A stretch of DNA of 64,000 nt, taken from NCBI GenBank assembly GCA_963585895.1, contig CAUZXS010000224.1:22501-86500 (forward strand). The letters are read 5' to 3'. Below, one piece after another: positions 42,012 through 52,380 of the stretch. Both the position numbers and the translations under genes were made by a program. The stretch comes from Sepioteuthis lessoniana. Lineage: Eukaryota; Mollusca; Cephalopoda; Myopsida; Loliginidae. Within the stretch, counting starts at the first letter, position 1. Each line of letters begins with the position of its first letter. The notes below the pieces were generated by a model. That model did no database searches and had not been told where the DNA came from. It was given only the letters and a program-made list of their open reading frames with translations.

Positions 42012-42053
<42 letters not shown>
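42009..42053 (+). repeat. (TAA)n microsatellite
   Basis: About 15 ATA/TAA units, nearly perfect. Confidence 0.9.
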
Positions 42054-42054
<1 letters not shown>

Positions 42055-42126
42055 CCCCAGTAAATAATAATAGCTTTTATTAACCATTGTTACTGCTAAT
42101 CATTTGCCGAGTATTCTTTATCGGTC

Positions 42127-42290
42127 AAAGTAAGTAAAATTGACGACCTTAGTGGTGGTTTACTCGAAGGCTCCCTTTTCAATAGCTACAACACCGAGGT
42201 GTAGGGGAGGGCGCTACTCCATTCCCTGGAATGCTCCACTTTACCCTTGATCAGTACCTTATAATGCTGAGTGTTAAGCAAGGTGGCATT
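42127..42290 (-). repeat. SINE-C, 3' part
   Basis: Landmarks 'aagtaaaattgacgacctta', 'ctcgaaggctccctttt', 'ggtgtaggggagggcgct', 'tccctggaatgctcc' and 'gagtgttaagcaagg'. It joins directly to the repeat at 42290-42542. Confidence 0.75.
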
Positions 42291-42542
42291 CATTATGACT
42301 GATACTGCTCCACTGATACTAGGTGTAAATTTCTTACAGTATTTCGACCAGTTAATATACTTATATTAAACCCTATAAGGAACCATTCATCAAAAGACTT
42401 TGTTCAGTTCACCGTATTTTAATATCGTGAATAGTTTTCTGGAAATAATAAAACCACCCTTTAATCCCCTCAAGTTATCACACTATTCAGATATGAAGTA
42501 TTTTATTGCTAGAAACGGACTGATGAAATTTGGTTTCTGTAC
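42290..42542 (+). repeat. Repeat family H, copy 1
   Basis: Reverse complement of about 63750-63995: 'ctgctccactgatact', 'gtgtaaatttcttacagta', 'accattcatcaaaag', 'tttgttcagttcaccgta' and 'gaaacggactgatgaaattt'. It lies between two SINE-C copies in opposite orientation. No coding sequence recognised. Confidence 0.75.
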
Positions 42543-42785
42543 CGAGCCATTGGTATTTGCCAATGGTCCGGGAGACCAGGGTTCAATCCTTGGTCGAGTC
42601 ATACCAAAGACTCAAAAAATGGTACTTGATGCCGCCTTGCTTAACACTCAGCATTATAAGGTACGGATCAAGTGTAAAGTGGAGCAATCCAGGGAAGGAG
42701 TAGCGCTCTCCCCTACACCTCGATGTAGTAGCTATTGAAAAGGGAGCCTTCGGGTCACCCTCGACTAAGGTCGTCAACTTTAATT
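42543..42785 (+). repeat. SINE-C copy
   Basis: Head 'gagccattggtatttgcc', box B 'agggttcaatcctt', 'gtcataccaaagactc', 'aaaatggtacttgatgcc', 'cttgcttaacactcagc', 'ataaggtacggatcaa', 'tggagcaatccaggga' and 'gtagtagctattgaaaag'. The 112-codon frame over it is fortuitous. Confidence 0.8.
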
Positions 42786-42799
42786 ACTATTCCTTATCG

Positions 42800-42965
42800 A
42801 GCACGAAAGATTTTTAAACAGATCTATTTGACCCATGGATGGGATCCTAACAGATATTGCCACTTCGGGTCAGAAATGATCTGGGTGTAATGGCAATGAA
42901 GGAGTACTTTACACACCCAGAGCTCAGGAACTAGATCTTCCCTCGAAGTTGAATTAAAAGGGAAC
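42800..42965 (+). repeat. Rep-1 copy
   Basis: 'tttaaacagatctatttgac', 'atggatgggatcctaaca', 'ccacttcgggtcagaaatga' and 'agtactttacacaccc'. Confidence 0.65.
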
Positions 42966-43179
42966 TAAGATGGAAAAAAGTTCAGTACGAGACGTCGTTA
43001 ATGATCTCTTAAACCCATTTTTTTCAGTTGACGTGATAAAATTGGTTGGAGAAATTTATCAGTGGCTTTTTATTTTAGGAGGAAGAAAAGTGACACAATC
43101 TTGGTCAAAGGATTTGTCAACAATCGCGTTGCATGACAGTTAAACTTTTTAAAAATCAAGAAGTGTAATTATAGCAAAA

Positions 43180-44123
43180 AACTGAATTCAGCCAATTTAA
43201 GTCAGTGAACTCAAACACCGCTCGCATGAGGCCTGTAGACTATTTTTCTATAAGACACAGAACAATTTTTGTGACAAATATTTTCCTAAAACTTGGTAAT
43301 TTCTCCTTTGCCCCTGACCATGTTTCTTCCCAGAGAAGAGTAGAATGTACTTTGAGGAAAAAAAATTCCCGAGGTTACACGAAAAGTAAAACTTCGGGTG
43401 TTAGTTCCACAATAATACAACACAAATTTGTACAAGCAACGTAGACACGAGAAATTTAACAAACAGCAAGAACCTTAAAGAAAAACAATTTTGTATTTTA
43501 TAACAACTTGACGATGGCAATGATTATACAAAGTGTGTTCATATGTGTGTGTGCAAAACACGAATATTGTCAGTTAAATTGAGTGTGTGTATAAGTGTGT
43601 ATGTCCGAACTAAAGAGAGAAGATACATGTGTATGTATGTGTATATGCGTGCGTCCTGGTATGTATGAGTCTCTCCGCCTTCTGTCCTAATCGTCGTGTA
43701 TATTAGCCGGTCATCTGGCGTCAATCTTTCATGGTGTGGTGTGGCTGTCTGCTGATCGGTCAGTCTCTCTTTTGAACCAAAGAACTTTGCTATTTATACT
43801 TTTGGATAAAATAAAAGTGGATCAAAGTAGAATATTTTAAACTTGTTACAGGTCAAATAAAGTTCAAATGTGCGGACGTCGGTGAAAACACAACTCGTGA
43901 CCTATCTTAACCAATCAGATTCACAGAAATTACTTATTTATTTTGGAACCTAACTAGTTTGGTTTCTGCAACAAATTTTTCTACAAGTTAGTTTTTGATC
44001 CGCTTTTTCTAGAATATTCTATTCTATGTGTCATTCGCTGATTGGTTTTAAAATATAAGAATATAGATTCTATGTAAGTGAGATTTTGATCCTTTTTTTC
44101 TGGAATATTCCTATCTACGTATT
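43180..44123 (-). repeat. Repeat family G with promoter-like block, left of the Mag-like element
   Basis: 43200-43365 matches 5955-6115 in reverse. 43395-44110 corresponds to 57545-58340 (both minus in sense): an ordered set of CCAAT-like 'ctgattggt', a TATAAATA box (43790-43797 region), 'gatccact' and 'tctagaatattct'. The promoter-like words point to transcription on the minus strand. The Mag-like element is inserted at 44123/48362 and the family continues at 48362-48900. Confidence 0.5.
44119..44123 (+). repeat. Target-site duplication of the Mag-like element (left)
   Basis: GTATT at 44119-44123 is repeated at 48362-48366 immediately outside the two LTRs. Five bp is the usual length for Ty3/gypsy integrases. 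Confidence 0.9.
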
Positions 44124-44267
44124 TGTGACAAGGTAGAGCTCTCTAACGTATAAGAGTTGCCTCCCTTGCATTAATCCTGTATCATATCATTCGTTGCTTA
44201 ATAAATATACAAGTAAGAACACATCTTGTGCGTTCCTCGTTTCTACCCAACATATACTAATATCACA
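44124..44267 (+). repeat. 5' LTR, Mag-like element
   Basis: 144 bp, beginning TGTGACA and ending ATCACA, with the AATAAA word in 'gcttaataaatatac' as a likely polyadenylation signal. It differs from the 3' LTR at 4 of 144 positions (about 97% identity). Confidence 0.92.
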
Positions 44268-44281
44268 TGGTGGCAGCGGTA
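44268..44281 (+). other. Primer-binding site, tRNA-Leu type
   Basis: TGGTGGCAGCGGT directly follows the LTR and is complementary to the 3' end of animal tRNA-Leu of the AAG/TAG class (...CCGCTGCCA plus CCA). Leucine priming is known for the mollusc Steamer element, to my recollection. Confidence 0.8.
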
Positions 44282-44401
44282 AAAAAAAGAAAAAAAAACA
44301 CAAAAGACAACAACCTTAAAAAGAAGGAATACTGGATATAAATCTAAAAAAAAAAAAAAAGTGAGTACACCACGATAAATTTTTATTTGAAAAAAAAAAA
44401 A

Positions 44402-44887
44402 ATGGTGACTTCAAATATTTCATTACCAATGTTAGACTGGACGAATGAAAACAAACATGAAGCCTTCAGTGAATGGGTTGACTTTATGTCATCCTACTTC
44501 GTAATTCATAACGTGGAGGAAAAATTGAAACATAACTACATACTAATAAGCACGGGATCAAAGGGTCGCGAAGTTATTAAAAATGCTCAACTCACGACCG
44601 AGCAAAAAGAAAATTCAAAAAATGTATTCAAAGTTTTTGAAACACAAATGATTCAAAAACCAAATAAATGGGTTGAACGTTTGGAGTTCACTTCATTCGA
44701 ACAGAATGACGAAACAATTGACGAATACTTAGTCAGACTGCAAACGAAAGCAGATAGATGTGAGTTCGGTACTAACAAGGACGAAAGACTCCTAGAACAA
44801 ATCATAAAAGGACTAAAATGTTCAGACGAAAGGAGAAATTTAATAAGCAAACCTAACCTCACACTAGAGATAGCTCTCGAAACATAA
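44402..44887 (+). pseudogene. Mag-like gag, N-terminal part
   Basis: The first ATG of the frame is at 44402; the upstream TTG is not a start. The protein begins MVTSNISLPMLDWTNE and shows HEAFSEWVDFMSSYFVI, NKWVERLEFTSFEQNDETID and EYLVRLQTKADRCEF, typical of capsid-like gag in Mag elements. It ends at 44885-44887 in TAA. The zinc knuckles follow in another frame, so a shift or stop separates them. Confidence 0.85.
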
Positions 44888-44940
44888 GAGCATACGAAGC
44901 TACAACCAAAAATAATACGCGCTATAAGGACGCAAGCGAA

Positions 44941-45144
44941 ATGAAAGCGGGAGTATTCCACGAAATAGAAATGAGAAGGACCAAACCGTGCACAAGATGT
45001 GGAAGAAATCACGGAAGAAGAAAAGAAGACTGCGATGCCTTCAACAAAAAATGTAAAAGATGCCGTGGAATACATAATTTTGAAAACTACTGCCTCACAA
45101 AAATGTATATGCGACAAATAGCAAATACAGTTCAAATAAAATGA
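44941..45144 (+). pseudogene. Mag-like gag, zinc-knuckle part
   Basis: Contains two knuckles, CTRCGRNHGRRKEDC and CKRCRGIHNFENYC (C-x2-C-x3-H then C), the nucleic-acid-binding module. It lies 54 bp past the end of the first gag frame and in a different frame. Confidence 0.85.
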
Positions 45145-45506
45145 GACACAGAAAGCAGAATATTGCTAGGAGAAATGTGGATGCCACTTATAAAGTAGAA
45201 AATGAATTCAAAGAGGATGATTTATGCCTATACACCATAAATAAAGAGAATGGTGACAACAGAGAAAAGATATTCGCCAATATAGACTGCGAAGATGCAG
45301 AAAAAAGAGAATATAAAATAAAAATGAAAGCAATATTGGGTTTAAGACCATCCATACAGCTCGGATTGGTGCAGATCAATTGTAGTATAACAACAGTTGA
45401 TACAAAAAGAGAAATAAAAAATATAGAAGACCTGGCAAATGAATACCTGGACAGATTTCAAGGTATTGGAAGCTTCCCAGGGAAACAAAAAAATACACAT
45501 TATTGA
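45141..45506 (+). pseudogene. Mag-like pol start with protease deleted
   Basis: The frame joins a gag-pol linker (KENGDNREKIFANIDCEDAE, then KREYKIKM) directly to the region just before RT (LGLRPSIQLGLVQI, then YLDRFQGIGSFPGK). The retroviral-type aspartic protease with its DTG motif normally lies between these. No such motif is seen in any frame, so an internal deletion is likely. Confidence 0.75.
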
Positions 45507-45585
45507 TAATGCAACACCAGTAATCCAACCTCCAAGAAAATACTCTGTTCACATATGAGAAGAATTAAAGAGAGAACTTGAAAAA

Positions 45586-46309
45586 ATGGAAGACATAGGT
45601 GTGATAAAGAAGGTAAATGAACCAACAGACTGGGTGAATGCAATTGCATGTAGCAGGAAGAAAAATGATGCATTACGAATATGCTTAGACCCAAAACCAC
45701 TGAAAAAATGCATCAAAAGAGCACACCACAAAAGCCCAACTCTGGAAGAAATTTCCCATAAACTGGCAGGTGCTAAACACTTCACAAAACTAGATGCAAA
45801 ACATGGATACTGGGCTATACATCTAGATGAAGAATCGTGTTTGCTCACATGTTTTAATACTCCATTTGGTAGATACAGATATTTAAGATGTCCGTTTGGT
45901 CTAAAGATGTCACAGGACATATACTAACAAAAAAATGGATCAAATCCCGGAAGATTGTGACGGAGCTATCGGAATATCTGATGATGTCTGCATAAACGGC
46001 AAAACAATTGAAGAGCATGATAGAAGATTGAGAAAGACAATGGATACAGCCCGAAAGTATGGACTTGTTTTTAATAAAGAAAAATGCAAAATAAGACAAA
46101 AACAGATAAAATTCTATGGTCTTATTTGGGATGAAAATGGTTCACACCCAGACCAAGAAAAATGTGACAAAATTAAATCAAAGCCGATACCCGCCAACCG
46201 AGAAGAACTCCAACAGTTCTTAGTTATGATCCAATACCTTAAGCCCTTTCATACCAAAACTCAGTTCCAAAACAGCCCCATTGGGATCATTACTCAAGAA
46301 GGACACTAA
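45586..46309 (+). pseudogene. Mag-like reverse transcriptase
   Basis: Frame 45586-45927 has GVIKKVNEPTDWVNAIA, RICLDPKPLKKCI and motif A KLDAKHGYWAIHLDEES, ending at NTPFGRYRYLRCPFGLKMSQ (motif B) and a stop. Frame 45935-46309 carries motif C as GISDDVCINGK with both aspartates, then FNKEKCKIRQKQIKFYG. A change of reading frame at about 45925-45935 is the main break in RT. Confidence 0.88.
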
Positions 46310-47150
46310 ATACCAATGGAACGAAACCGTAAATATAGCTTTCCAAAATTTGAAAGACCATATCCATGAAAATATATGTCTAGCCTACTTCAAGCCAAAT
46401 GCAAAAACAACGATTCAGGTAGATGCAAGCATGTCAGGACTTGGTGCGACGTTTATCAACGGTAACAAAATTGTTGCGTTCGCCAGTAAAAGATTGACTG
46501 ACACTGAATCACGATATGCAAATATTGAAAGAGAGCTACTAACAGTAGTATTTGGTTGTGAAAGATTTCATACATATGTATACGGAAAAGAGTTCCAAAT
46601 AGAATCAGATCACAAACCACTAGAAAACATACAAAATAAAAACATTGCACAAGCACCCCCAAGACTGCAAGGAATGCTATTAAGACTACAACCATATGAT
46701 GCTCAGATCTTATACAAACCAGGTAAAGAGTTGAGAGTACCAGAGTATTTGTCGAGAACACAGCCAACACAAGGTGAAGAAATTGAACTTGACCTAACAA
46801 TACATACTGTTGATATAACAGTACAGAAACAAATAGAACTACAAGAAGCTACAGAAGAAGATGAAGGATTGAAAATACTAAAACAAGTAATAGTAAATAG
46901 ATGGCCAGAGGATGTAAAGGATACACCTAAACTTATAAGAAATTACTGGTCAATGAAAGATTGTTTATCAGTACAAAATGGATTAATGACTAAAGGTGAA
47001 TGTATAGTCATACCAAAAAGTATGCAAAACACAGTCCTTAAAAGAATTCATGATGCACACCAAGGAATAGAAAAATGTCAGCTAAAAGCAAGAAATAGCG
47101 TTTATTGGAGAGGAATAAACAGACATAGAAATGATGGTAAGGTCATGTGA
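46281..47150 (+). pseudogene. Mag-like RNase H and integrase zinc finger
   Basis: Long open frame of 289 codons. RNase H: TTIQVDASMSGLGATFINGN, VAFASKRLTDTESRYANIER, ELLTVVFGCERFHTYVYGK and SDHKPLENI. The linker is followed by the integrase H-H half of the HHCC finger (RIHDAHQGIEKCQLKAR). The C-C half (SCEIC) is in the next frame at 47131. This is the best-preserved part of the element. Confidence 0.88.
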
Positions 47151-48154
47151 AATATGCAGGGAACACCAAAGAAAGAATACTAAAGAGACTATGATCATTA
47201 AAGAACACTCAACCAGGCCATTTCAGAATATTACAGCCGACATCTTTGAATATAATGGCCAACAAATTTTACTCGTTGCTGATCAATACAGCAAAATGCC
47301 GTTCGTAAAGACAATGAAGAGTGTCACGAGTACAAGCTGTATCGAATACTTGAAAGCAATCTTCGCTGTACATGGTATACCAGAGCGTCTACATACGGAT
47401 AATGCCAAGTATCAAACGAGTTCCATAATTTCGCGATAGAATGGGAATTCACGCATATCACATCAAGCCACAGTCAAATGGATTCATTGAACGAATGGTC
47501 CAAACAATAAAAAATACATTAAAAAAGGCGAAACAGTCAAAAATGGATTATCAAATGGCTCTCCTATGCCTAAGAACAACTCCGCTTGATAATCACTTGC
47601 CATCACCAGCCGAGATCCTGTGCAACAGGAAAATAAGAACAATGATCCCAACCTTGTTAGATAAAAACACAGTAAGAGACAACCAAATCCGTGAACGGAT
47701 GAGCACCAAAAGTAGGAAGCAACAACAATATTTCAACAGAAATGCAAAAGACCTTCCCGAATTGATGATAGGTAGCAAAGTGTCTGTCCTTCAGGAAAAC
47801 GACACGTGGCAGACAGCGACCGTGGTAGATAAATGTACTGAACCGCGGAGCTACATCGTCAAAATGCACAGCGATGGAAAACTCTTCAGACGCGACAGAA
47901 GACACTTACAAGAGATATGTAGTCCACTAAGAAGAGTAACCTTCAATCTACCAGCCCAGAGGACTAGTCGGGATGAGCCAACATCACTATCCCAACAGAG
48001 CAATGACCCCACAGAAATAGATAACACCAATACAATAACACAACACTCCCAGCCCATACAACAGCAGACACAACCCGACAAAATACAAGAGCAACCACCA
48101 ACACCAACAAACCGGCCTGTGAGAACAAGAAAACCCCCAGCAAAATATAAGTAA
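47131..48154 (+). pseudogene. Mag-like integrase core and tail
   Basis: Frame 47131-47439 has RSCEICREHQ, then the first catalytic aspartate in ITADIFEYNGQQ and the second in LHTDNAKYQTSS. It stops at 47437. Frame 47441-48154 continues with KPQSNGFIERMVQTIKNTLK, carrying the catalytic glutamate, followed by RTTPLDNHLPSPAEI, an SH3-like tail (IGSKVSVLQENDTWQTATV) and a Q/P/T-rich end. All three DD35E residues exist but are in two frames. Confidence 0.88.
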
Positions 48155-48208
48155 TTCCTTATATATAAATAAATAAAAATGAAATTAAAAAGAACAAGCT
48201 TTATTTGA

Positions 48209-48217
48209 CAAGAGAGA
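48209..48217 (+). other. Polypurine tract
   Basis: A purine run (AAGAGAGA, followed by TG of the LTR) directly precedes the 3' LTR, where plus-strand synthesis is primed. Confidence 0.75.
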
Positions 48218-48361
48218 TGTGACAAGGTAGAGCTCTCAAACGTATAAGAGTTGCCTCCCTTGCATTAATCCTGTATCATATCATTCGTTGCTTAATAAAT
48301 ATACAAGTAAGATCACATCTCGTGCGTTCCTCGTTTCTACCCAATATATACTAATATCACA
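48218..48361 (+). repeat. 3' LTR, Mag-like element
   Basis: 144 bp, TGTGACA...ATCACA. The four differences from the 5' LTR are substitutions. GTATT follows at 48362-48366. Confidence 0.92.
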
Positions 48362-48920
48362 GTATTCTTAGTTGATTTATCTGAAACTAAAGAAATATGG
48401 ATCCTATAACTTTAATATTTTTATCGCTTTCAATGCAAGATTAAAATTTGAAAAGTAGAAATCATAATTTTACGTGCGTTTAAAAAAAGGGAAAAAAATC
48501 TTACTAAGAACGTTAATAAAATGTACATCGGCATGTTTCACCAATCTATTACGATGGTGGGGTGACTGAGATTATTGATCAATAAGTCACAACAGAACTT
48601 GAGGAAATTTTTATGGATGTTTGGTTATATAACAGGAAAGGGTTTAGATTTGAAAAGTCATAGGCATAGAAAAGGTGTACGTGAGATGATAGGCAACTAA
48701 TATGCGCAAAAGGAAATGGAAAATTTTTTTCGCTTCATAATATTAGAAGAAATACATTTGTCAGTTCATATTGACATGAGGAAGGTGTACCTGAGATGAC
48801 AGACAACACACAAATACAAAATAATAGAAAATGTTTGTAAGAAGATTGTTTGATGAATAGAAGTTATATCTACTATTTTAAAATCTGATCAAACTGGAAT
48901 TTGTGCTTTTGTTTTCTTTG
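48362..48920 (-). repeat. Repeat family G, right of the Mag-like element
   Basis: 48650-48850 matches 5565-5840 in reverse with two tandem units ('aaaaggtgtacgtgagatga' and 'aaggtgtacctgagatga'). Together with 43180-44123 this is one copy of family G split by the LTR element. Confidence 0.6.
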
Positions 48921-49074
48921 TTTTGATAATATTCATAGTGCAAATTATTGCTACTTACCCATTGGATACAAGAAAACGAAAGAAACGAAATTTATAAAAA
49001 TTGAAAACGAAAAAAAAAAAAAAATTCATTAAAAGTAAAAATGGAAACAAGGAAAGTTTGAAACGGAAAATATG

Positions 49075-49535
49075 GCCTCCTACATTTTGTGTTTATTTAC
49101 ATATAACACATCTCCGTATTCCACATATCCCATATCTGCGTATTCCACATCTGCGTATTCCACATTTACTACATATTCATATTCTACATATCTCACACAT
49201 GTTTATTGCACATATCTCAAATATGCATATTCCACATATCCCACATCAGCGTATTCCACATCTCCGTATTCCACATATCCCACATCTGCGTATTCCACAT
49301 ATACTACATATTCATATTCTACATATCCCACACATATTTATTGCACATATCTCACATATGCATATTCCACATATCCCACAGCTGCGTATTCTGCATATCC
49401 AACACCTGCATATTCCCCATATCCCACATATATATATTCCACATATCTCACATATGTTTATTGCACATATCTCACATATGTGTATACCACGTTTCCCACA
49501 TACGCATATTCCACATATGCGAATTCATTTGGATG
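49075..49535 (+). repeat. Minisatellite of ~24/39-bp units (acatatcccacat...cgtattcc)
   Basis: About 460 bp of degenerate repeats built from 'cacatctgcgtattc', 'cacatatctcacatatg' and 'tattcatattctacata'. Because the unit holds no stop codon in any plus frame, all three frames are open over most of it. The peptides (HIPHLRIPHI, YSTYPTSAYS, ISHICVFHIS type) are pure repeat. No evidence of coding. Confidence 0.85.
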
Positions 49536-49559
49536 AAAAAATAAATTGCCCCAAATGTA

Positions 49560-50630
49560 CTGTAAATTAGCATTATAACTGAAAGAAATAACGCTACTCC
49601 TCGCGTCGTTATTCAAATTTTTTGCCCGCTATGCTTCTTCCTCCGAGTCCGTGAGTTTAAGACCCCTGGTCAAGGTAAATCGTTGTTTCTGATCTACAAA
49701 TAAAACGTCCAACTTTGTTTTTTTGCTTTTTTTTTTATTTGTTTAGACTTTGGAGAGAAGTTGTCTCCCTTACACTCTAAATATTTAACAATCTGGTTAG
49801 AAAAATTTGTTTTACTACATCTAACTAAAGAATACGTCCCAAACACTTTTAGAATTATGATTGATTGATCAATTTTAATGGTTTTAGAGATCTGGGGAAT
49901 GTAGAGTACCCTTTCATTGCCATTACTCCCAAATTGACTTTGAACTTGAGTACCTGTTCAGATCACATTTATGGATCAAATAGTTCCGTTTAAGAATTAT
50001 TCATATTTGATAGAACCGTATTAAAAAAAAAATCTTTAGAAACAAGTGCATTAAAATTCAAATTGGAAGTAGAATGAACATGATTATCTTACATTTAGTC
50101 ATCAAATAATCCTTGATGGGTTTATATGCCGTTAAAACCAACCACTCTTTTAATAATCTATTTAGTATTCTCAGGCAATAACATACATTATTGTAAATTA
50201 TTATCCTTATATTTATTCTATACAAGACAACTACATTTCTCATTTCGCTCTCCAAGCAATTAATATTCTTCGGCAAAATACATGCAAACTTCTAACGCAT
50301 CTATTGCTCCTATAAATTTTTAACATGGCTGAAGAGAAAGAAAAACTATTCCATGGGAAATAATTTGGGAAAAAGTTACCTCCCTTGCGTTACACTGTAA
50401 ATATGATACAATTCTATTTCGCAACAAGAAAAAATGAGGTATAAACATTCGTAGAATAACATATAAATTCCTATTCATTATCATTAATATCTATTAATGT
50501 CTTGAAACAACGAAGAAAATATTTTACATCAACAAAAGGTTTAATATCAAATATGCAAGAAAAAAATGACGTTAAATCAAGTTAGATTTGATGGATTGAT
50601 TGATTGATTTTAATATCATTTCGTTCAGTT
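49560..50630. other. AT-rich spacer with a Rep-1 fragment
   Basis: 49885-49985 is a reverse Rep-1 fragment ('tctggggaatgtagagtaccc', 'tcattgccattactccca'). 50085-50145 is a SINE-B tail scrap. The rest is unassigned. Confidence 0.4.
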
Positions 50631-50635
50631 TAAGG

Positions 50636-50846
50636 CAGGGGTGGACAAGCTTTTTGGTGGGAGGTTTGCATTTCTGGGTTATGAATTATCAAAGGGCCGG
50701 GTCTTTTAAAATCAAAAGAATGTATTCTCGATTCAAGTGCACGTGTTTATTTTTTATTTTTTTAAGTTTTTTAGAGGCTCCGACGAGCCGCACAGAACAG
50801 TGCAGCGGGTAGCATGCGGCCCGTGGGCCGCAGGTTGCCCACCCTG
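50636..50846. mobile_element. hAT-like MITE
   Basis: The left end CAGGGGTGGACAAGC and the right end, reversed, CAGGGTGGGCAACC form an imperfect terminal inverted repeat like that of hAT-derived MITEs. Near the right end 'gcggcccgtgggccgc' forms a subterminal palindrome. Total 211 bp with no transposase. I could not identify an 8-bp target duplication. Confidence 0.6.
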
Positions 50847-50859
50847 GTCAAGAATTTGG

Positions 50860-50925
50860 TTAAGTTCGAACTCGCGTACTATGATGCCCCATTCCAGTAC
50901 TTTAGCCACAGAGACTCCCCTCTTC
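50860..50925 (-). repeat. SINE-B head fragment
   Basis: 'gttcgaactcgcgtactatg' (box B region) and 'gtggctaaagt' reversed are SINE-B head words. No tail. Confidence 0.45.
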
Positions 50926-50984
50926 AATCATGGGTTGTTTTATGTCCAAAGTAACCTTTGTACGTTCAGTGTTCGTTCATATTA

Positions 50985-51310
50985 ACATATTTTGTGTAGT
51001 TGTTTCAAAAGAGTTGTTTTGTATACAGTTATATGATATCAAGTATGATAAGATATCAAGTATTCCTATCTAATTCAACTGCCTAGTCGGCTGGGACTGC
51101 AGAATACATCGACTGCATCTCTGCAGAGGGGTGAGCCCCACCCCAACAAGTGTTCTGGATATGACATAAAACAATCTAATGGTGAGGCTCCAGTAATGCT
51201 GGAGCTTCGGGGAATGCGAACTGCCCCTTCATTGCCATTGCTCCCAGGTCCACTATTATCCGGAGTGGTAGCACCTGATAGGGTCCTATCTATGGGTCAA
51301 ATAGAACAAA
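50985..51310. repeat. Rep-1 copies in opposite orientation
   Basis: 50985-51070 is a plus 5' fragment ('catattttgtgtagttg', 'cagttatatgatatcaagt'). 51075-51310 is a reverse copy carrying 'cagaatacatcgactgcatc', 'ctgcagaggggtgagcccc', 'tctaatggtgaggctcc', 'ggggaatgcgaactgccc' and 'ctgatagggtcctat'. They meet head to head. Confidence 0.65.
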
Positions 51311-51424
51311 GTATGTGTGCAAAGAAATGACTGATGTTAAATTGTGACATCAATACCTGAAACTATTTAACTGTGTGCAAAAAAGAGCTTAGACTCGTTT
51401 AAGAATGTTATCTACAAAATGCCT

Positions 51425-51426
51425 TT

Positions 51427-51495
<69 letters not shown>
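51425..51495. repeat. (TA)n microsatellite, ~62 bp
   Basis: Long nearly perfect TA run inserted in a SINE-B tail remnant ('ggatttatcattaaataacc'). Confidence 0.9.
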
Positions 51496-51559
51496 GATTT
51501 ATCATTAAATAACCTGCAATGATTGGTATACCATAAAATCAAACCAAACCAAACCTATC

Positions 51560-52380
51560 AAATACAAATAATTTGAACATAGTTGTATAGTTTCAAGTAT
51601 TTCTATCAAATACTAATAACTATAAGATTTCAATTATCATAATTAACTTGCACAGAGTTGTATGGTTTCAAATATATAATAATAATCCTTTGTAAACAAT
51701 TATAGCTTAATACAAATAACTTTTAGGTAAACCATAACAAGTATTCAATATTCAAGTAAATATTCTTAATACAAATAACTTGTAGTTATGTTGTAAACTA
51801 ACAAAAATTTACTGAATGAGAAATAACCAAAACGGAGGTTGTTATTGAAATGGAAATCTTTATGACATTAAACAAATACAATACTCACCAACAGCGTGAA
51901 GAAGGTATCCATTGCTAATGGTGACTACTTAATCAGCAAAATACCCCCTTCAAAATAGTGCCCAACGTATTTATGAGGAATGGCACATACCCATTATTGT
52001 TCACTGGTAGGGTATATAACAAGTTAAACAATAACAAGTATTCAATATTCAAGTGAATATTCTTAATACAATTAACCAACTGTTTTTTTTTACATCATAC
52101 AACGTGTGAAAGCACGTGCGATACCCTAGCCTCATCAGCCTCCAACCAGGGTGATAACACAGTTTCGGTAGCTCAAGGCGGCACTGCCACACCTATCGCT
52201 ACCGAGCAGCTTTTGCCACCGGATAGGGTATTTAAAAGAAATATATATCTATGTATACACAAGATGTTATAAGGTATCAAGTGTTTCTATCTAATACTAG
52301 TATATCAACCTATCTAAGGTTATTTTATGCCTAGGGAACTGTAGGGAATATATATATATATATTATTTACACTCCTGTAT
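51560..52380. other. Rep-1-like fragments and spacer
   Basis: 51560-51790 has 'acttgcacagagttgtatggtttcaa' type tail words on the plus strand. 52085-52235 contains paired words ('ataccctagcctcatcag', 'ggtagctcaaggcgg/cgctaccgagcagc') with local inverted symmetry. A CTGATGAG occurs on the minus strand (about 52130) but no GAAA partner or stems follow. Confidence 0.35.

Larger units (their letters stand above)
44124..48361 (+). mobile_element. Mag/Steamer-like Ty3/gypsy retrotransposon, defective
   Basis: 4238 bp including two 144-bp LTRs, a 5-bp duplication, tRNA-Leu primer site, gag, RT, RNase H and integrase in the order of the Ty3/gypsy class. Mag-like features are the gag sequence, a pair of C-x2-C-x3-H zinc knuckles, and the RT motif LDAKHGYW. 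Coding blocks fall in at least seven different frames, and the protease segment seems deleted, so it cannot move on its own. Low LTR divergence suggests recent insertion, which contrasts with the many frame breaks. The source copy may already have been defective and mobilised in trans. Confidence 0.9.

Noticed and set aside
42400..42738. 112-codon frame
   Set aside because: It crosses from repeat family H into a SINE-C body, so it is fortuitous.
49075..49535. CRISPR array
   Set aside because: Units are degenerate and directly abutting with no unique spacers, in a eukaryotic context.
49001..49570. 189-codon open frame rich in HIPH/RIPH repeats
   Set aside because: All three plus frames are open because the minisatellite unit has no stop codon. 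The peptide has no domain or frame preference.
52120..52145. CTGATGAG on the minus strand as another hammerhead
   Set aside because: No GAAA at the right distance and no pairing stems.
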